From Pseudorasbora parva (Eukaryota > Chordata > Actinopteri > Cypriniformes > Gobionidae): 64,000 bases of DNA. This document shows positions 31,001-42,060 of the stretch, one piece after another. The stretch spans positions 4,744,300 to 4,808,299 of the forward strand of contig NC_090195.1 of assembly GCF_024679245.1 (NCBI RefSeq). Reading direction: 5' to 3'. The notes beneath the pieces are model-generated. The model was not told the DNA's origin, did no database searches, and was given only the letters and a program-made list of their open reading frames with translations. Every line of letters begins with the position of its first letter. The stretch's first letter is position 1. The translations under genes and the position numbers were made by a program.

Positions 31001-34000
31001 GTTCATATACCTTTTCACCACTAGATGGGGGAAAATATCACACAGTGGAGCTTTAAAAACACTTACTTCCTGATTTTCCCTGCATGCACACATTCACGGA
31101 GCTGGAGAAGGCAGGACTCGGGCAGAGGTTCTGGAGGCCTGGAGTCGGATCGGATGAGGTCCAAGGATCGGGCCCGTCTGATGCACATCGTGATAAAGAA
31201 CTAATCGGACAAAAACACAGGCACACGGAGCATGAAAACAGTGCAAAAACGGCTGATTCCAAGAACAATAACACTGTATTCAAAAAAAAAATTCTCTCAA
31301 ACAAACCCGGACAGTATACTGTATATGAAGGAGCGTGTTGCGTTGTGGTGGAGAACTCTTTGTAACTTTTCTTCATCGGAAGATATTAGCCACTCCAAAC
31401 AGTGCGAGTTGTTCCTATAAACACCTGATCCTGACAACTCAACACACAACAGCAGTGCACCCAATTTCTCCACCATTGGCAAACTCTGATCTGCACAGAA
31501 ACACAAAGATCCATTAGCAAACAGACGTTTTAAAATGAATCTGCTGTTGAATCAAAATCACTGGTTGCCTATAGAGAGCAACAGTCCGAAGTTATAATCC
31601 CATTCATTTTCACCATCGAACAGCTTATTTGTTTATTTATTTAACTTTTATCGTATTATATTTGAGTTTGACGATATATGCTTCAATTTTTTAAAACAAT
31701 AATATCATGTTCATTATTGGTAATTAGTGTTATGTTCATTATTAGTAATTATGTTCATTATTAGTAATTAGTGTTATGACTAATAATATCATTATTAGTC
31801 ATAACACACTAACACACTAGTATCCAAACATAGCACACATTAAGGGCAAATTTAAAAAACACAAAAAATCAATAAAATAACTTTAAAAATTAAATAAAAT
31901 GACAATCCTGCAGATGTAAGCGAGTTGGTCTGATTTGTATGTAACTGAATATTTAATACAGTCAATCAACAATTTGATCATTCATACATAATTTTTAAGT
32001 TTATTCACTAATAAAATAATTTAAATGTACAGATTTTGTTAAACTTTTCTGCTTCAAATCATCAACTAACATATATAATATTGTGATTCATCTCAGAGCT
32101 CTTTAATGAAGTTCTCAGAAATGTCAATGGAGAAAAAGAAAGAGAAAAAAAGATGTTTCAGTGACAGTTGAAATCTATTTGTTTTAGAACAAAATATGCG
32201 CTTCAAGCTGTGCCTCACAAAGAAGACATCTCCAAATCAAACACACCCACCTGCATTAGCGACTTCTCCGAGGAGATAGAGCCCGTCTTTTCTTGTGCTG
32301 CCAGTGAGCGGGACGCTTATTTCTTTAACTTCATCCTCAAATAATACCAGAACAAGTCCAGTCAATGGAGTCAACGGTGGGCCAGTCAGCTCCACATATT
32401 CACAGAACTCTGATTGATTAAATTTGCAGTCCATTATGCCCATTTCATTGATGGCCAGACCCTTAGGAGGTGGAGGTAAAGTGGGTTTCTGGGGACAGTT
32501 ATTCCGCTTTCTTGGTGTGGGAGAAGTGACCTGTGGACACATGGAGGGTTAATATGGCATACATTTGATGAGCCCAGAACATAAAATCCAGAGAAAGCAG
32601 TGTCATCTGGTCATTATTGCAAAATTAATCCTGAAATCCTACTTAGGCATCTCTTCATAGTTTTCTGTTTGATATGTCATACTACATACATTTGAAAGCA
32701 TGTATAGTGTGCACAGTAAAGCCGCGTTTCCACCGCAGGAACTTTACCCAGGATCCAGGAACTTTGGGTGGTACTCGGTGTGTTTAGACCGCAGGAACCA
32801 GGGTCTAAATGAAGTTCCTGGTAAATATTTCCCCCTCCAAACGGCCCAGCTCGCGAGGTAGTACTTTTTCAAAGTTCAGGAACTTTCGAGGGCGGGACTT
32901 GGGCGCAGGTAAACGACCTGACCGTTTACTTTTAAGTGTGCGTCCTTACATGACGTGACAGCACGCGCCGCGCTCATGTTGACAAGAGAGGAAAGCTAAT
33001 TTTCTGAGGGGTAAACTTTTTATTTCGTAAGTTATGAAGATAATGTTGGAGTAATGACACAGCGTATATTGCCCCAGGCAGTTTTTACTTTAACTGCGCC
33101 TGACAGAAGAATTTTTTTCTTCCGAGATGATTATTACACTTAACAACAAATAAATAGCTTATTATGTAATACTGTATTAGTCCTGGTGGCCGTTAAGAGT
33201 TGCTATGGCTACAGTTAACACACTCCAGCTGCTGGAGAAAACAGCGTTGACATTTTTGATGCGGCAGACAAACTGCATGTGACAAAATGATTGCGAATGA
33301 AAGTCATCACATGTATACACCAGATCGGTTTAGATAACGTCTCATGTAAACAGTCCACTAAATCTTTCAATCGGTACACACAAAAATGATTACTGTCCGT
33401 CAGTGACTTGGAGGAGCAGTCGCGCGCAGTCCTACATCACCAGACTAATTTGCCTAATCTTCACGGCACTTTATCGCGGTGGAAACGCAGACAGTTGCAG
33501 GTCTGGGGGGGAGAAGAGTTCCTGTAAAAAAGCTCCTGGTACAAATTGTTCCTGGTAATTTTGGTGGAAACGGGGCTTAAGTAAATGCTATGCATGCGTT
33601 CAATGCCTAGAAGACCTACTGTATTATTTAGACCCCCAGAAAAATGTTAAATTTTTACTCAAAATTGAATAAAAAATTTTTTTCTATTCTCTCTTTTCCT
33701 GAAAATTGTTTTCTCTTTACTGTACCCATACGTTTTGTTTGCTAGCACATTTCTAAAAACAAATATCATTATATAAAACAATTTTTAAAACAAGTAAAAA
33801 TAAATTAAAGTAAAGTAAAAGTAAAGTGAAATAAATAAATAAAATAAGTGAAAAATTTAAACTTAAAAAATAAAGTAAAAATGGTTATATAAAAAAATGT
33901 AATAAAGTAAAATAAATGAAACAAAATAAAAGTAAATCAAAAATCAAAAAGTACAGTTAAGTGAAATAAAACATAAGTAAAGTTAAAAAATTAAGATAAT

Positions 34001-37000
34001 TTAAAAGTAATGTGACAAATTTAAATAAAGGAAAATTATAAAACATCAAATAAAAATCAATAAATAAAATAAACGTAAAGTTAAGAGAAATAAAATAAAA
34101 TAAAACAAATAAAACAAAAGTAACGTAAAGTGAAATAAAATAAAGTAAAAGTAAAGTAAATGAAACAAAAAAATAAAATGTAAATGAAATAACATAAAAT
34201 AAAAGTAAAGTGAAAAAATAAACTGCAATAGACCTCAGAGAAGTGAATCGTGCTAAATACTTTGCACTTGAAGTTAAATTCTGCCTGAAGTAGCAAGGCA
34301 GTGGTACAAATGAGATCAAGTAAGTTTCTATGAGAACTCAGCATGAAGCTCACACGAGCAGAAGCAGTAGATCTCACCATGAAAGCACTGAGGTTGAGTC
34401 TCTCGGCTCCACATCGAGTGAGGGTCTCGTCGCCGGATAACTCGTTGCTGTCCTCCAGTAGAGGGAGCTGTCCTGGTGTCAGCGCTTCTGTCAGCTCTGA
34501 AAGCTTTTTATCAGCTCCACGAGTGCGGTAAACTACCGCATCCAGCAAACCGCTTCTGGGAATATTCAGACCCTCCTGAGAGGGCGGAGACTTGCTGCGA
34601 TATAACACTATGGCATCTGGACCGTTCTGGATAGTGTTCACTGGGATTCTGATGTCAGGGCCGACCTTAGCACTGCCAATCTGGAAGAACAGATGCAGAA
34701 AGATTTTAAAATATGTAATTTTATGTTTGTTGATTCCTTTTTTTATTAAATAAACCTTCATAGTTATAACTGGCTAATGTTTGTCTCTTATTCAGTGAAC
34801 CGACGGAGTTAATTATTTTGCCATTACACTATTTAAAATAAATCTTATGAACTTTCTATACTTCAAAGAAAATGTTTTAAGTTAAAATTTCAAAATTGTA
34901 AAATATATTACAATAATATTACGGTTTAAAATGTATTACTACTTTTACTGTATTTTTGATCAAATAAATGCAGCTTTGGTGAGCAGAAGAGACTTCTGAA
35001 TTATTAAAAAAAACATTAATTATTAAAAAAAACATTCATGGATAAATATTATGCCATTTTTCAAAGTCTTGATTAAGTTTTTGGGCTCTGTTAGAATAGA
35101 TTTAATCACTTTAGCCATACTTAACATTGTTGCAGCTCCTCTCTTCCCTGTCTGTCACTAGCTGTTATCATTCAACGATTTTTTTCATGTGCATTTTGTG
35201 ATACCGCATAAAAAAACTGGATGGAAACACCAAGATGCACATAAATTCAAAAAATGTGCATAAAAATGAAAAAAATTTACCGATTAAATTCTTTAATGCA
35301 CAAAAAAAAAAAAAAAAAAAAAACGTGACTGCAATGGGACGGCATAACTGGAACCAGCGGACCGATCTCGAGCTCAGCATCTTCGTCATCATCGAGTAAT
35401 ATCTTATATTAACGAAATATTATAATATACAGAGGCTTCTCAACTTCAATTTTTCTTAGTGATATTTATTGCCAGTTTATCAGGGAGTGATGATTTTGTT
35501 CTCTTTGACTGACTGGATAGAAACGGTGCTTTCGTCGCAAAAGTTTTATGTGACAGTCGCATTTAGTTAAATTTGCAGATTTGGATGGAAACGTATCTAG
35601 TAACGGTCTGTTTAGTTCCTGTCTCAATGAAGCCCCATCTTCTAAAAAGATGTGCTCTGATTGTGTTGTGATTGGACTTTGGGCATGTTTGGGAAATGTC
35701 CCGCTCCCGCCCCTTACCATAACCGGGAGTTAAGATTGGATCCTTAACTCTCGGTTATGGTGTTATGGTCACCCTAAACCCTCACGGTCTTCCTTCAAAT
35801 CCACACTTTTGTGACGTAATTCCGCTTTGATTGCCGGGTAAAGTTGAACTTGCGGGCTCAGCTGACGTGCGCATCAAGAGGGGGCATTCGCGACGACTCT
35901 TCTGAAACTTAAAATGATGAATGGGACACCCTACAATCTCGTGGACCTAACAGACATGTGGCAGCCATTGTAATTCCACAAAACTGAAAGTGCATGTGAA
36001 GTGTGCCATTTAGGATTCAGCCTAATACACTACTAACTCAACCAGGCCCCACTCACTTTTATTTTTATATACATAGGTCTAGATTTTTTTCGATGAGGAA
36101 TATTGTGACGTGTTCGTTCCTTAAGACTACAATGGAGGCGTTTACATAATTGCCTATTATTTCATAGCTGACTCATAGTACTAAATGGATTTAAACCATA
36201 TGACTTATTTGCGCTTTATTTGCTACCATCCAAGTGTGCAGCTGCTCACCAGGAAGTATCCGTCATCATCTGTGAAATATCCATTCAGCTCCAGCTCATA
36301 GTACACCTCTCCATTCTGTCCATTGATCATCACCAGCCAGATGAAATCCAGCGACATACGGAAGCCAGACGGATGCCACAACTCTATAAACTCCTCGTCC
36401 TCGGCTCCTCCTGGTGTGTCAGTGTTGATCTCATTAAGCAGGAAATCAATATGGCTATGAATCGAGGGGTAGCTCCGTCCTGTCGCCGTAGAAGAGGCTG
36501 AAACAACGAGTCAGAACTTTAAAACATGATGCCAGGACACAGTCCAAGGGGAACCCTAAAAATGTGTCCTTAAAGGGTTAGTTCACCCTTGAGAGAATAA
36601 AGAATAATGAATGTCATTAATGACTCCCCCTAATGTCGTTCCACACCCGTAAGACCTCCGTTCATCTTCAGATACAGTTTAAGATATTTTATATTTAGTC
36701 CGACAGCGTATCTAAGTGTATGCACACTATACTGTCCATGTCCAGAAAGGGAATAAAAACATCATCACAGTAGTCCATATGAGACATCAGTGGGTTAATT
36801 AGAGTCTCTTGAAGCATCGGAAATACATTTTGGTCCAAAAATAACAAAAACTACGACTATTCAGCATTGTCTTCTCTTCCGCGTTTGTTTTCAATCCTTA
36901 AAATAAAGATTCAAATGGTTATGAATCAGCTTATTGATTCATGATTCGCCAATGTCACATGATTTCAGCAGTTTGGCACACGATCCAAAACATGAATCAA

Positions 37001-38763
37001 TCCGCTGATTCATGACTGTTTGAATCTTTATTTTAAGGATTGAAAACAAACGCGGAAGAGAAGACAATGCTGAATAAAGTCGTAGTTTTTGTTATTTTTG
37101 GACCAAAATGTATTTTTGATGCTTCAACAGATTCTAATTAACCCACTGATATCACATATGGACGACTTTGATGATGTTTTTATTCCCTTTCTGGACATGG
37201 ACAGTAAAGTGTGCATACACTTAGATATGCTGTCGGACTAAATATAAAATATCTTAAACTGTGTTCTGATGATGAACGGAGGTCTTATGGGTGTGGAACG
37301 ACATTAGGGGGAGTCATTAATGACATCAATTTCATTTTTGGGTGAACTAACCCTTTAATATGGAAGAAAGAGAAATAAAGTTGATATGGTTTAGCTTTGC
37401 TATAAGAAATCAAGACCTACTCATGTTGAGCGGGCAGGACTGAAACCAAACGCAGTCATTGAGTTTTCCGGGAGTCCGGGGCCTCGCAACAAACAGTCCC
37501 GGATCTCGCGTCCATTCGGTAACACCACATCGACTGGCACGAACACCTGCTGTGTCAAAACTGCAGCAGAGAAACATGGATTAACATGTATTATACTACA
37601 CAATAAAGCATTGTATGGCATGTGCTGCTCACCTTTCTGTGAGTCTGAAGGGTCTTCTCCCGGGTATGAGTGTCTCTGTGAGGTTCTCACTGGGAATGTA
37701 CGCAGAGTCACCAAAAACAAAGGCATCGATTGGCTGTTCGTGGCTGAGGGGGCCGTCCTTAGGGAAGTCTGATGCTGGGCCTTTATACAAAGCCAATGCT
37801 ACACTTTTTGTCACTAAAAGTTCAAGAAAATGTATTTAGTCGCAAGGCAGTGTTTGTGAAATGCTTATTTCATCCCAAAATAAAAAAAATACTTTTTGTG
37901 ATTAAAGATTTCTTTAAAGACAACTATGGCCTTATTTTCATGACACTGGAAATCTAAATAGTCAATAGCAGGGCTTGACATGAACATAACTACGTGCAAT
38001 GTAGTGTTTTATACGATACATATCGATACTGAAATATCTGAAATGCTTCCAATATAAATTTTCCACAGAATAAATACATGACACCAGCTGCTCTCTCACT
38101 CTCTCATCTCTCTGACAGCGAGTGACACACAAACCCGCCCCCCCCTCACTCACTCGTTTCATGATTTGCTCCAGATGAATATTGTTGGTGTTACATGGCT
38201 TGAATTTCGCCCCAGGATTGCGCATAATTTAACTAATTCCCGCAGGTTGTGCTCAGACCCAAAGTGAGCTCTTCATGTCTTAAAGTGACAATGGCCTAAT
38301 AATCCTGCAGCCAAATCATGATATGAGATAATATTAAAAATATCTTTATGGCAGTTTTCCTCGTGATATCAATGTCAAAACTGTGGTCAGGGAAAATGCT
38401 GATTGGCTAGCAACTTTGAAAAGCCACAAGCCACAGTGACGGGTAAGCAAAAATAATTTTTATGTCAAGCCCAGCTCATAAGCATTAAACAATGAGATAA
38501 GTTAAATAATAACTATAAGTACATTTAATGACTGTAAAGTACATTTACAAATGTACAATTTTTAACTTAAGTGTTTGCATTTTTATTCTGCCTAATACAA
38601 TAATGATAATTGTATCAGGATGATTTTCATTCATTCAGTTTTTTTCCATCACATCACATTAGTGAGAATTTCAAAAGCAATATTTCATGTGAAAATAATG
38701 CAAAACACATTAGTTAAAATGGTCTTCCAAATACATTTAATTTCCTTTATGCATAAATATTAC

Positions 38764-38849
<86 letters not shown>

Positions 38850-38897
38850 AAGGAAATTAAATGTATTTGGAAGACCATTTTAACTAATGTGTTTTGC

Positions 38898-38987
<90 letters not shown>

Positions 38988-40190
38988 TAAATATTAGATC
39001 AAGCTTAAAATATTGAAGTACAAAAAATCTCAATTATTAAAAGTTAAATCTAATAAATTAAAGCTAAAGAGAAAAAAAAATTACATTATATTAATAAAAA
39101 TCATAAAAAATATAAATCATAAAAAGCACATAATTCTAAAATGTACTAAAATTAAAAATGTCAGTTCAAAAATCGTAAGAAATACGATAATGGTGTATAA
39201 ATAAATAATACTAAATTAAACTGGTTTAGATCAAAATAAGTCTTTAGTGTATCTGCAATTATCCAATCAAATCAATCAATCAACTTCCTTTATATAGTGC
39301 TTTTACAATGACGATTGTTTCAAAGGCGCCTCAAAGTGTTAAACAGGAAAATACTGCAACAATATTGCGAATCTACCTGGCAAAGTCGCATTCACAGCTA
39401 CGGTGAAGATCCCCTCCTTTTTAGCGATGAACTCCACACTCGAGCTGATCAGATCTGTGGTGACATCATAAAGCACCAAAGAAAACGATCCGTTTGCCAT
39501 GCCAACATTGAGCTCCACGAGGCCCGCCCGGCCCGGCCCGCTGAGGTCGACTTCATTGATCCAAACATATGCGGGGGTCGGCGGTAAGCAATGATTGACC
39601 CACGCAGGGGTGGGCGGGCCAGTGTAAAACGTCCAGAGGTGTTCCGACTGCCAGCAGCGCTGAATGGACTCGTCCCCCTCCAGAGCCCTCTCGTCCTCCA
39701 AGTACGGAACCGAGCCGGGAGTCAGAACCGACGCAAGGCCATCTGCGCCTTCTGCGGATTTACGAGAAGTGTACACTACTGCGTCCAATAACCCCACTCC
39801 TGAAACCGGTCCCCCTACAGAAACCGGGTCCCAGTTAGGACCGTAGAGTGCGATGGCGTCGGGCCCGTTCTGAACAGAGTTGGGCGGAAGATGAATGCCG
39901 GGATGGGGAGTTATTTCAGAGGAGCCGACTAAGAAGAAGCCTCTGGTATCCGTGGTTTTTCCCCTCAGATCGATGACCCGGTAGGCAGAGTCTGTTTTGC
40001 CGTTGTAGAACACCAGTGTGTATCCATCCAGAGAAATGGGATTCTTGCCATCATTGTACAGCTCCACAAATTCATGAGTGTCCAAGCTGGGATTGTCACA
40101 GTTCACCTCGCTGATTATTAAACATGGGGTGGTTTCCTCAAAAACGCACATTAACACCAAAAAAAACACCAAACTCTGCTCCACACACAT
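24828..40190 (-). CDS. Unnamed single-pass membrane protein with four extracellular lamin-tail-domain-like units
   Basis: Coding exons 5' to 3' (minus): 40190-39377, 37813-37633, 37560-37421, 36497-36250, 34680-34378, 32530-32251, 31490-31307, 31200-31067, 26405-26328, 26183-26100, 26004-25908, 24891-24828. All junctions are in phase. The sum is 2607 nt, i.e. 868 aa plus TAG. The order is a signal peptide (residues ~1-22), four LTD-like units (~24-204, 208-378, 385-562, 570-760), a short Cys-containing stalk, a membrane helix (~824-845) and a 23-residue tail. LTD signature is clearest in unit 1: [51 protein letters not shown]. Several N-X-S/T sites (NGS, NAT, NLT, NMT, NLS, NQS, NNS) suit a secreted, glycosylated ectodomain. 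LTDs are best known from nuclear lamins and from bacterial surface proteins. I do not know a function or an accepted vertebrate gene name for this arrangement. Confidence 0.85.
24944..24998. repeat. (TA)n microsatellite
   Basis: TA units about 50 bp upstream of the last LTD-protein exon. Confidence 0.93.
25505..25770. mobile_element. MITE-like repeat ('CTTTGTGGGGAC' family) beside the membrane-span exon
   Basis: Contains CTTTGTGGGGACTCTCCAT, GTACAAACTGTCCCTGTCCC, CCCCTAAACCTACC and GTGGGGACCGCTGG, a combination I recognise as a common cypriniform repeat. Clear terminal inverted repeats were not resolved. It lies in the intron just downstream of exon 25908-26004 and merges into a (CA)n run. 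Confidence 0.5.
25779..25845. repeat. (CA)n microsatellite
   Basis: CA units followed by CAGACA variants in the last LTD-protein intron. Confidence 0.93.
27645..29446. mobile_element. TIR element (~1.8 kb) in LTD-protein intron, with decayed ORF and nested insertion
   Basis: Left end AGGGTGCTTTCACACCTTCC and right end GGACTTTCAGGTGTGAAAAC then GCCCT are inverted, with further inverted GGTCCGGACC / TGCGGACTTT matter inside. Positions 28148-28370 (plus) read as a broken protein (KRKRKSD, RTRIN, a TGA, then [10 protein letters not shown] and LVTVITDHS). A second element (28580-28735) is inserted within it. The transposase family is not identified. Confidence 0.65.
28580..28735. mobile_element. 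Nested MITE with 8-bp target duplication (hAT-like)
   Basis: GTTCAGGG at 28572-28579 is repeated at 28736-28743, flanking the insertion. The ends TAGTGCTGCACCGACCCGCG and CGACCCGCGCATCACTA are imperfect inverted copies. An 8-bp duplication and a TAGTG-type end fit the hAT superfamily. Confidence 0.65.
29798..31056. mobile_element. TIR element (~1.26 kb) ending beside an LTD-protein splice donor
   Basis: Left end TTTAAAGCTACACTGTGTAA and right end CACACAGTGGAGCTTTAAAAA are inverted. The plus strand at 30270-30440 encodes [16 protein letters not shown], then [19 protein letters not shown], a short basic protein piece with no catalytic residues seen. The right end lies about 10 bp from the GTAAGT donor after exon 31067-31200. 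Confidence 0.68.
31067..32530 (-). CDS. LTD-protein exons 7-9: divergent LTD 4
   Basis: Exon 32530-32251 has a proline-rich entry ([16 protein letters not shown]), [12 protein letters not shown] and DGLYLLGEV. Exon 31490-31307 gives [12 protein letters not shown] and [11 protein letters not shown]. Exon 31200-31067 gives [12 protein letters not shown] and TPGLQNLC, repeating the RC...W...TPG...C closing pattern of LTD 1 and 2. The 106-bp intron 31306-31201 uses a weak donor (GTTTGT) with acceptor GATTAG. I chose it because it is the pair that restores the closing motif in frame. Confidence 0.72.
32719..33580. mobile_element. TIR element (~0.86 kb), 'GTTTCCACC' family
   Basis: Left end AAAGCCGCGTTTCCACCGCA and right end GGTGGAAACGGGGCTTAA are inverted, with GGTCTGGGG / AGGAACTTT matter inside. 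A TAA at both flanks would fit a 3-bp target duplication as made by PIF/Harbinger elements, which is inference. No transposase. It lies in the intron between exons 32251-32530 and 34378-34680. Confidence 0.65.
34378..36497 (-). CDS. LTD-protein exons 5 and 6: LTD 3
   Basis: Exon 36497-36250 (248 bp) codes [24 protein letters not shown] and DDDGYFL. Exon 34680-34378 (303 bp, exactly 101 codons) continues [34 protein letters not shown] and [11 protein letters not shown], and ends [17 protein letters not shown]. This is the best-kept LTD after unit 1. The intron between them holds a copy of an interspersed repeat (34900-35030). Confidence 0.88.
34900..35030. repeat. Interspersed repeat copy, same family as 7225-7490
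   Basis: TTACAATAATATTACGGTTT, CTGTATTTTTGATCAAATAA, ATGCAGCTTTGGTGAGCAG and AGAGACTTCTGAA in the usual order. It is in the LTD-protein intron just upstream of exon 34378-34680. Confidence 0.55.
36570..37358. mobile_element. Giant foldback element, ~789 bp with ~350-bp inverted arms
   Basis: Starts TTAAAGGGTTAGTTCACCC and ends GGGTGAACTAACCCTTTAA. Inverted matches run through most of its length: ACTATACTGTCCATGTCCAG against CTGGACATGGACAGTAAAGT, GCGTTTGTTTTCAATCCTTA against TAAGGATTGAAAACAAACGC, and a centre near 36964. No coding potential. It sits in the LTD-protein intron between exons 36250-36497 and 37421-37560. Confidence 0.8.
37421..37813 (-). CDS. LTD-protein exons 3 and 4: second half of LTD 2
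   Basis: Exons 37813-37633 (181 bp) and 37560-37421 (140 bp) lie 72 bp apart. They read SVALALYKG and PIDAFVFGD, then after splicing [19 protein letters not shown] and TPGKLNDC, the same closing Cys pattern as LTD 1 (RC...W...TPxxxxxC). That shared pattern decides the frame of exon 4. The longer open frame across the intron is a shadow. Confidence 0.83.
38697..38900. repeat. 55-bp perfect inverted repeat around a (TA)n spacer
   Basis: Positions 38697-38751 (AATGCAAAACACATTAG...CTTTATG) are an exact reverse complement of 38846-38900. The spacer is a (TA)n run of about 80 bp (38766-38845), and a second (TA)n run follows (38901-38979). The short string CATAAATATTA flanks the whole block directly (38752 and ~38986). 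Confidence 0.9.
38766..38979. repeat. Two (TA)n runs separated by an inverted-repeat arm
   Basis: 38766-38845 and 38901-38979, separated by the right arm of the 55-bp inverted repeat. Confidence 0.95.
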
Positions 40191-40240
40191 GGCTGATGCC
40201 CTGCTAGAAACTCTCAGTATCTCATAATAAGCAAGTGGAC
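39377..40240 (-). CDS. LTD-protein exon 2: signal peptide, LTD 1 and first half of LTD 2
   Basis: Acceptor TTCCACAG precedes 40240 and donor GTAGAT follows 39377. The ATG at 40190-40188 begins [19 protein letters not shown], a good signal peptide, and the mature part starts about the TTPC at residues 20-23. LTD 1 follows immediately and closes with a Cys-rich tail (RCW, then [16 protein letters not shown]). LTD 2 starts with [10 protein letters not shown] and is divergent (no EFVELYN box but GLVELNVG at the same place). An upstream in-frame ATG at 40268 lies before the acceptor and is rejected. Confidence 0.88.
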
Positions 40241-41832
40241 CTGTGGAAGAAAAAAAAACAAGTTTCATTTCAGATGAACAATCGCTCTTAAAAGATCTTA
40301 AGTTTCAGCTCCATTCAATCTGTACACATTGCTTCACCAACGGTTTCAATATTGGCACATTTTAAAGAAAAACCATAAGCTGAAAGGTATCAAAACACCC
40401 AAAAGTGAGAAAAAAACATTAATTTGACACGACAAGCGATCATAAAGAACTTTCCACTCAAAACCAGGGCAAACACTATGAAACAATATTACAGGTCTTC
40501 TGTCGTATGATAGTGTTGCTTGAGGAACAGACAAGTTTTATAAAATGACAACATTTTGGGGGGCTGAACTGTTAAGTGTATTATATTCATAGAAGTTATG
40601 AAGGAAGTGTGGTTCTTGAAGTGTGAACGGATGCTGGCATGTAAATATGCACAAGCACTTACACAACAGTGACTATCTGAGGAGTCATCAGCTAACCACA
40701 GACTCCAGTGATCCACTAATCTGGCTGCTGTAACAGTTAGAACTGCTAATCAAGCAAGTGCGCTGAACTTTTCAGAAAAAAACTTTAATTTCACCAACAT
40801 GCAGTGAATTGACTGAAGAGTGTATTATATAAACTTATAAATGGTTTGTGAAATAGTATGCATGTAGTGAAAAACATTTGAGAAACTCTGTACGACTATA
40901 GCGTGAAACGGTGTCCATCCACTTTTTTCATCTGCCTTGGTTATGGAAATATTATTCCCATTCATTTTTCTGATAGGAATTTTTTTTAAGTCTTCCAAGT
41001 CCTATAGTTATAAAACATAATCCAACATTCATCTGAAAGAAGAAAGTCATACTTCTAGGGTGAATAAATCATGGGCTATTTTCATTATTGTGTTAACCAG
41101 CATGTTTGAGCTTCAGCAAGAACCAATGAGGTTTATTCTCACACGTCAAGCAGGTTCGGCTGAGCTTCTGATAATTATCTGTTCATCATATAAAGTTATC
41201 TTGTCTCTTAAGAAAATGTTGGCTAAACCGCTCAATTGGATTAGTTTTATGATCTCTTTATGATCTTTTTGAATCATCAAAGAGTTGCATAGCTGTCAAT
41301 GGAGGGATAGAAATGTCACAGATTTCATTAAAAAGATCTTCATTTTTTGTTCCAAATATACTCGGGTTTGGAACAACACGACAGTGAGTAATTGAAGACA
41401 GATTTTTATTTTTATTTTTGGGTGAACTATACCTTTAAGACCGCTTTATCCCATTCAAAACATACAGCACTATCATGACGTCCTACCATGCATTCAAAGG
41501 ATTGTTTACAGAACACAATGCTGATGGATACAGTAACTTCTTGCACACTTCAATGAAGAACCAACTGGGGAACATAATGACAAAAGTATCTAAGTTAGAA
41601 GTATTTAACTTCACAACATTTGCACAGAAACAGTGTTTATTGCTGAGATAAACAATGCATTTAACGTAGGCTACTCACAAGCTCAAAGTACTTTTCCGTT
41701 AGAAAAATACAATCGATTTCGCAACAGTGCTAAAGTTAAAATCCCAGCAGACTCAGTCTGTTTTTAAAACTCGACAAAGACGAGCAGAACCGTGATGCAT
41801 CTCGTGCGGTTTAATGGAGAAGTTTTGCTTAC

Positions 41833-42060
41833 CGTGCCGCCCGATGCCCGGTTGAACGAGTCTGGGAGTGTTTTGTGAAGTTTCAGTAACTTTTGCCGTG
41901 TGGAGGAACCGATTTGATCCGGTCGGTGTCTTCCACGCGTGTGTGGGCGGCGAGTCTGGATGAATTCACGCACATTCCCGGAGACATAAATCCTGGTTCC
42001 CAGAAAGACGACACTGTCCTTTGTGGGCAACAAGGCTTTTTCCCCTCCAGATATTGCTTC
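41833..42060 (-). promoter_or_regulatory. Likely noncoding first exon and promoter area of the LTD-protein gene
   Basis: A strong donor GTAAGC on the minus strand starts at 41832, just after GGCACG, in a locally GC-richer stretch upstream of the coding exon whose acceptor is at 40241. The transcription start is not visible; the 5' limit given is a guess. No TATA box was identified with confidence. Confidence 0.45.

Noticed and set aside
33957..34319. Phe/Leu/Tyr-rich open frame continuing past the LTD-protein exon
   Set aside because: It lies in AAATAAAGTAAA-type AT-rich intron DNA after a good donor at 34377; composition alone explains the hydrophobic residues.
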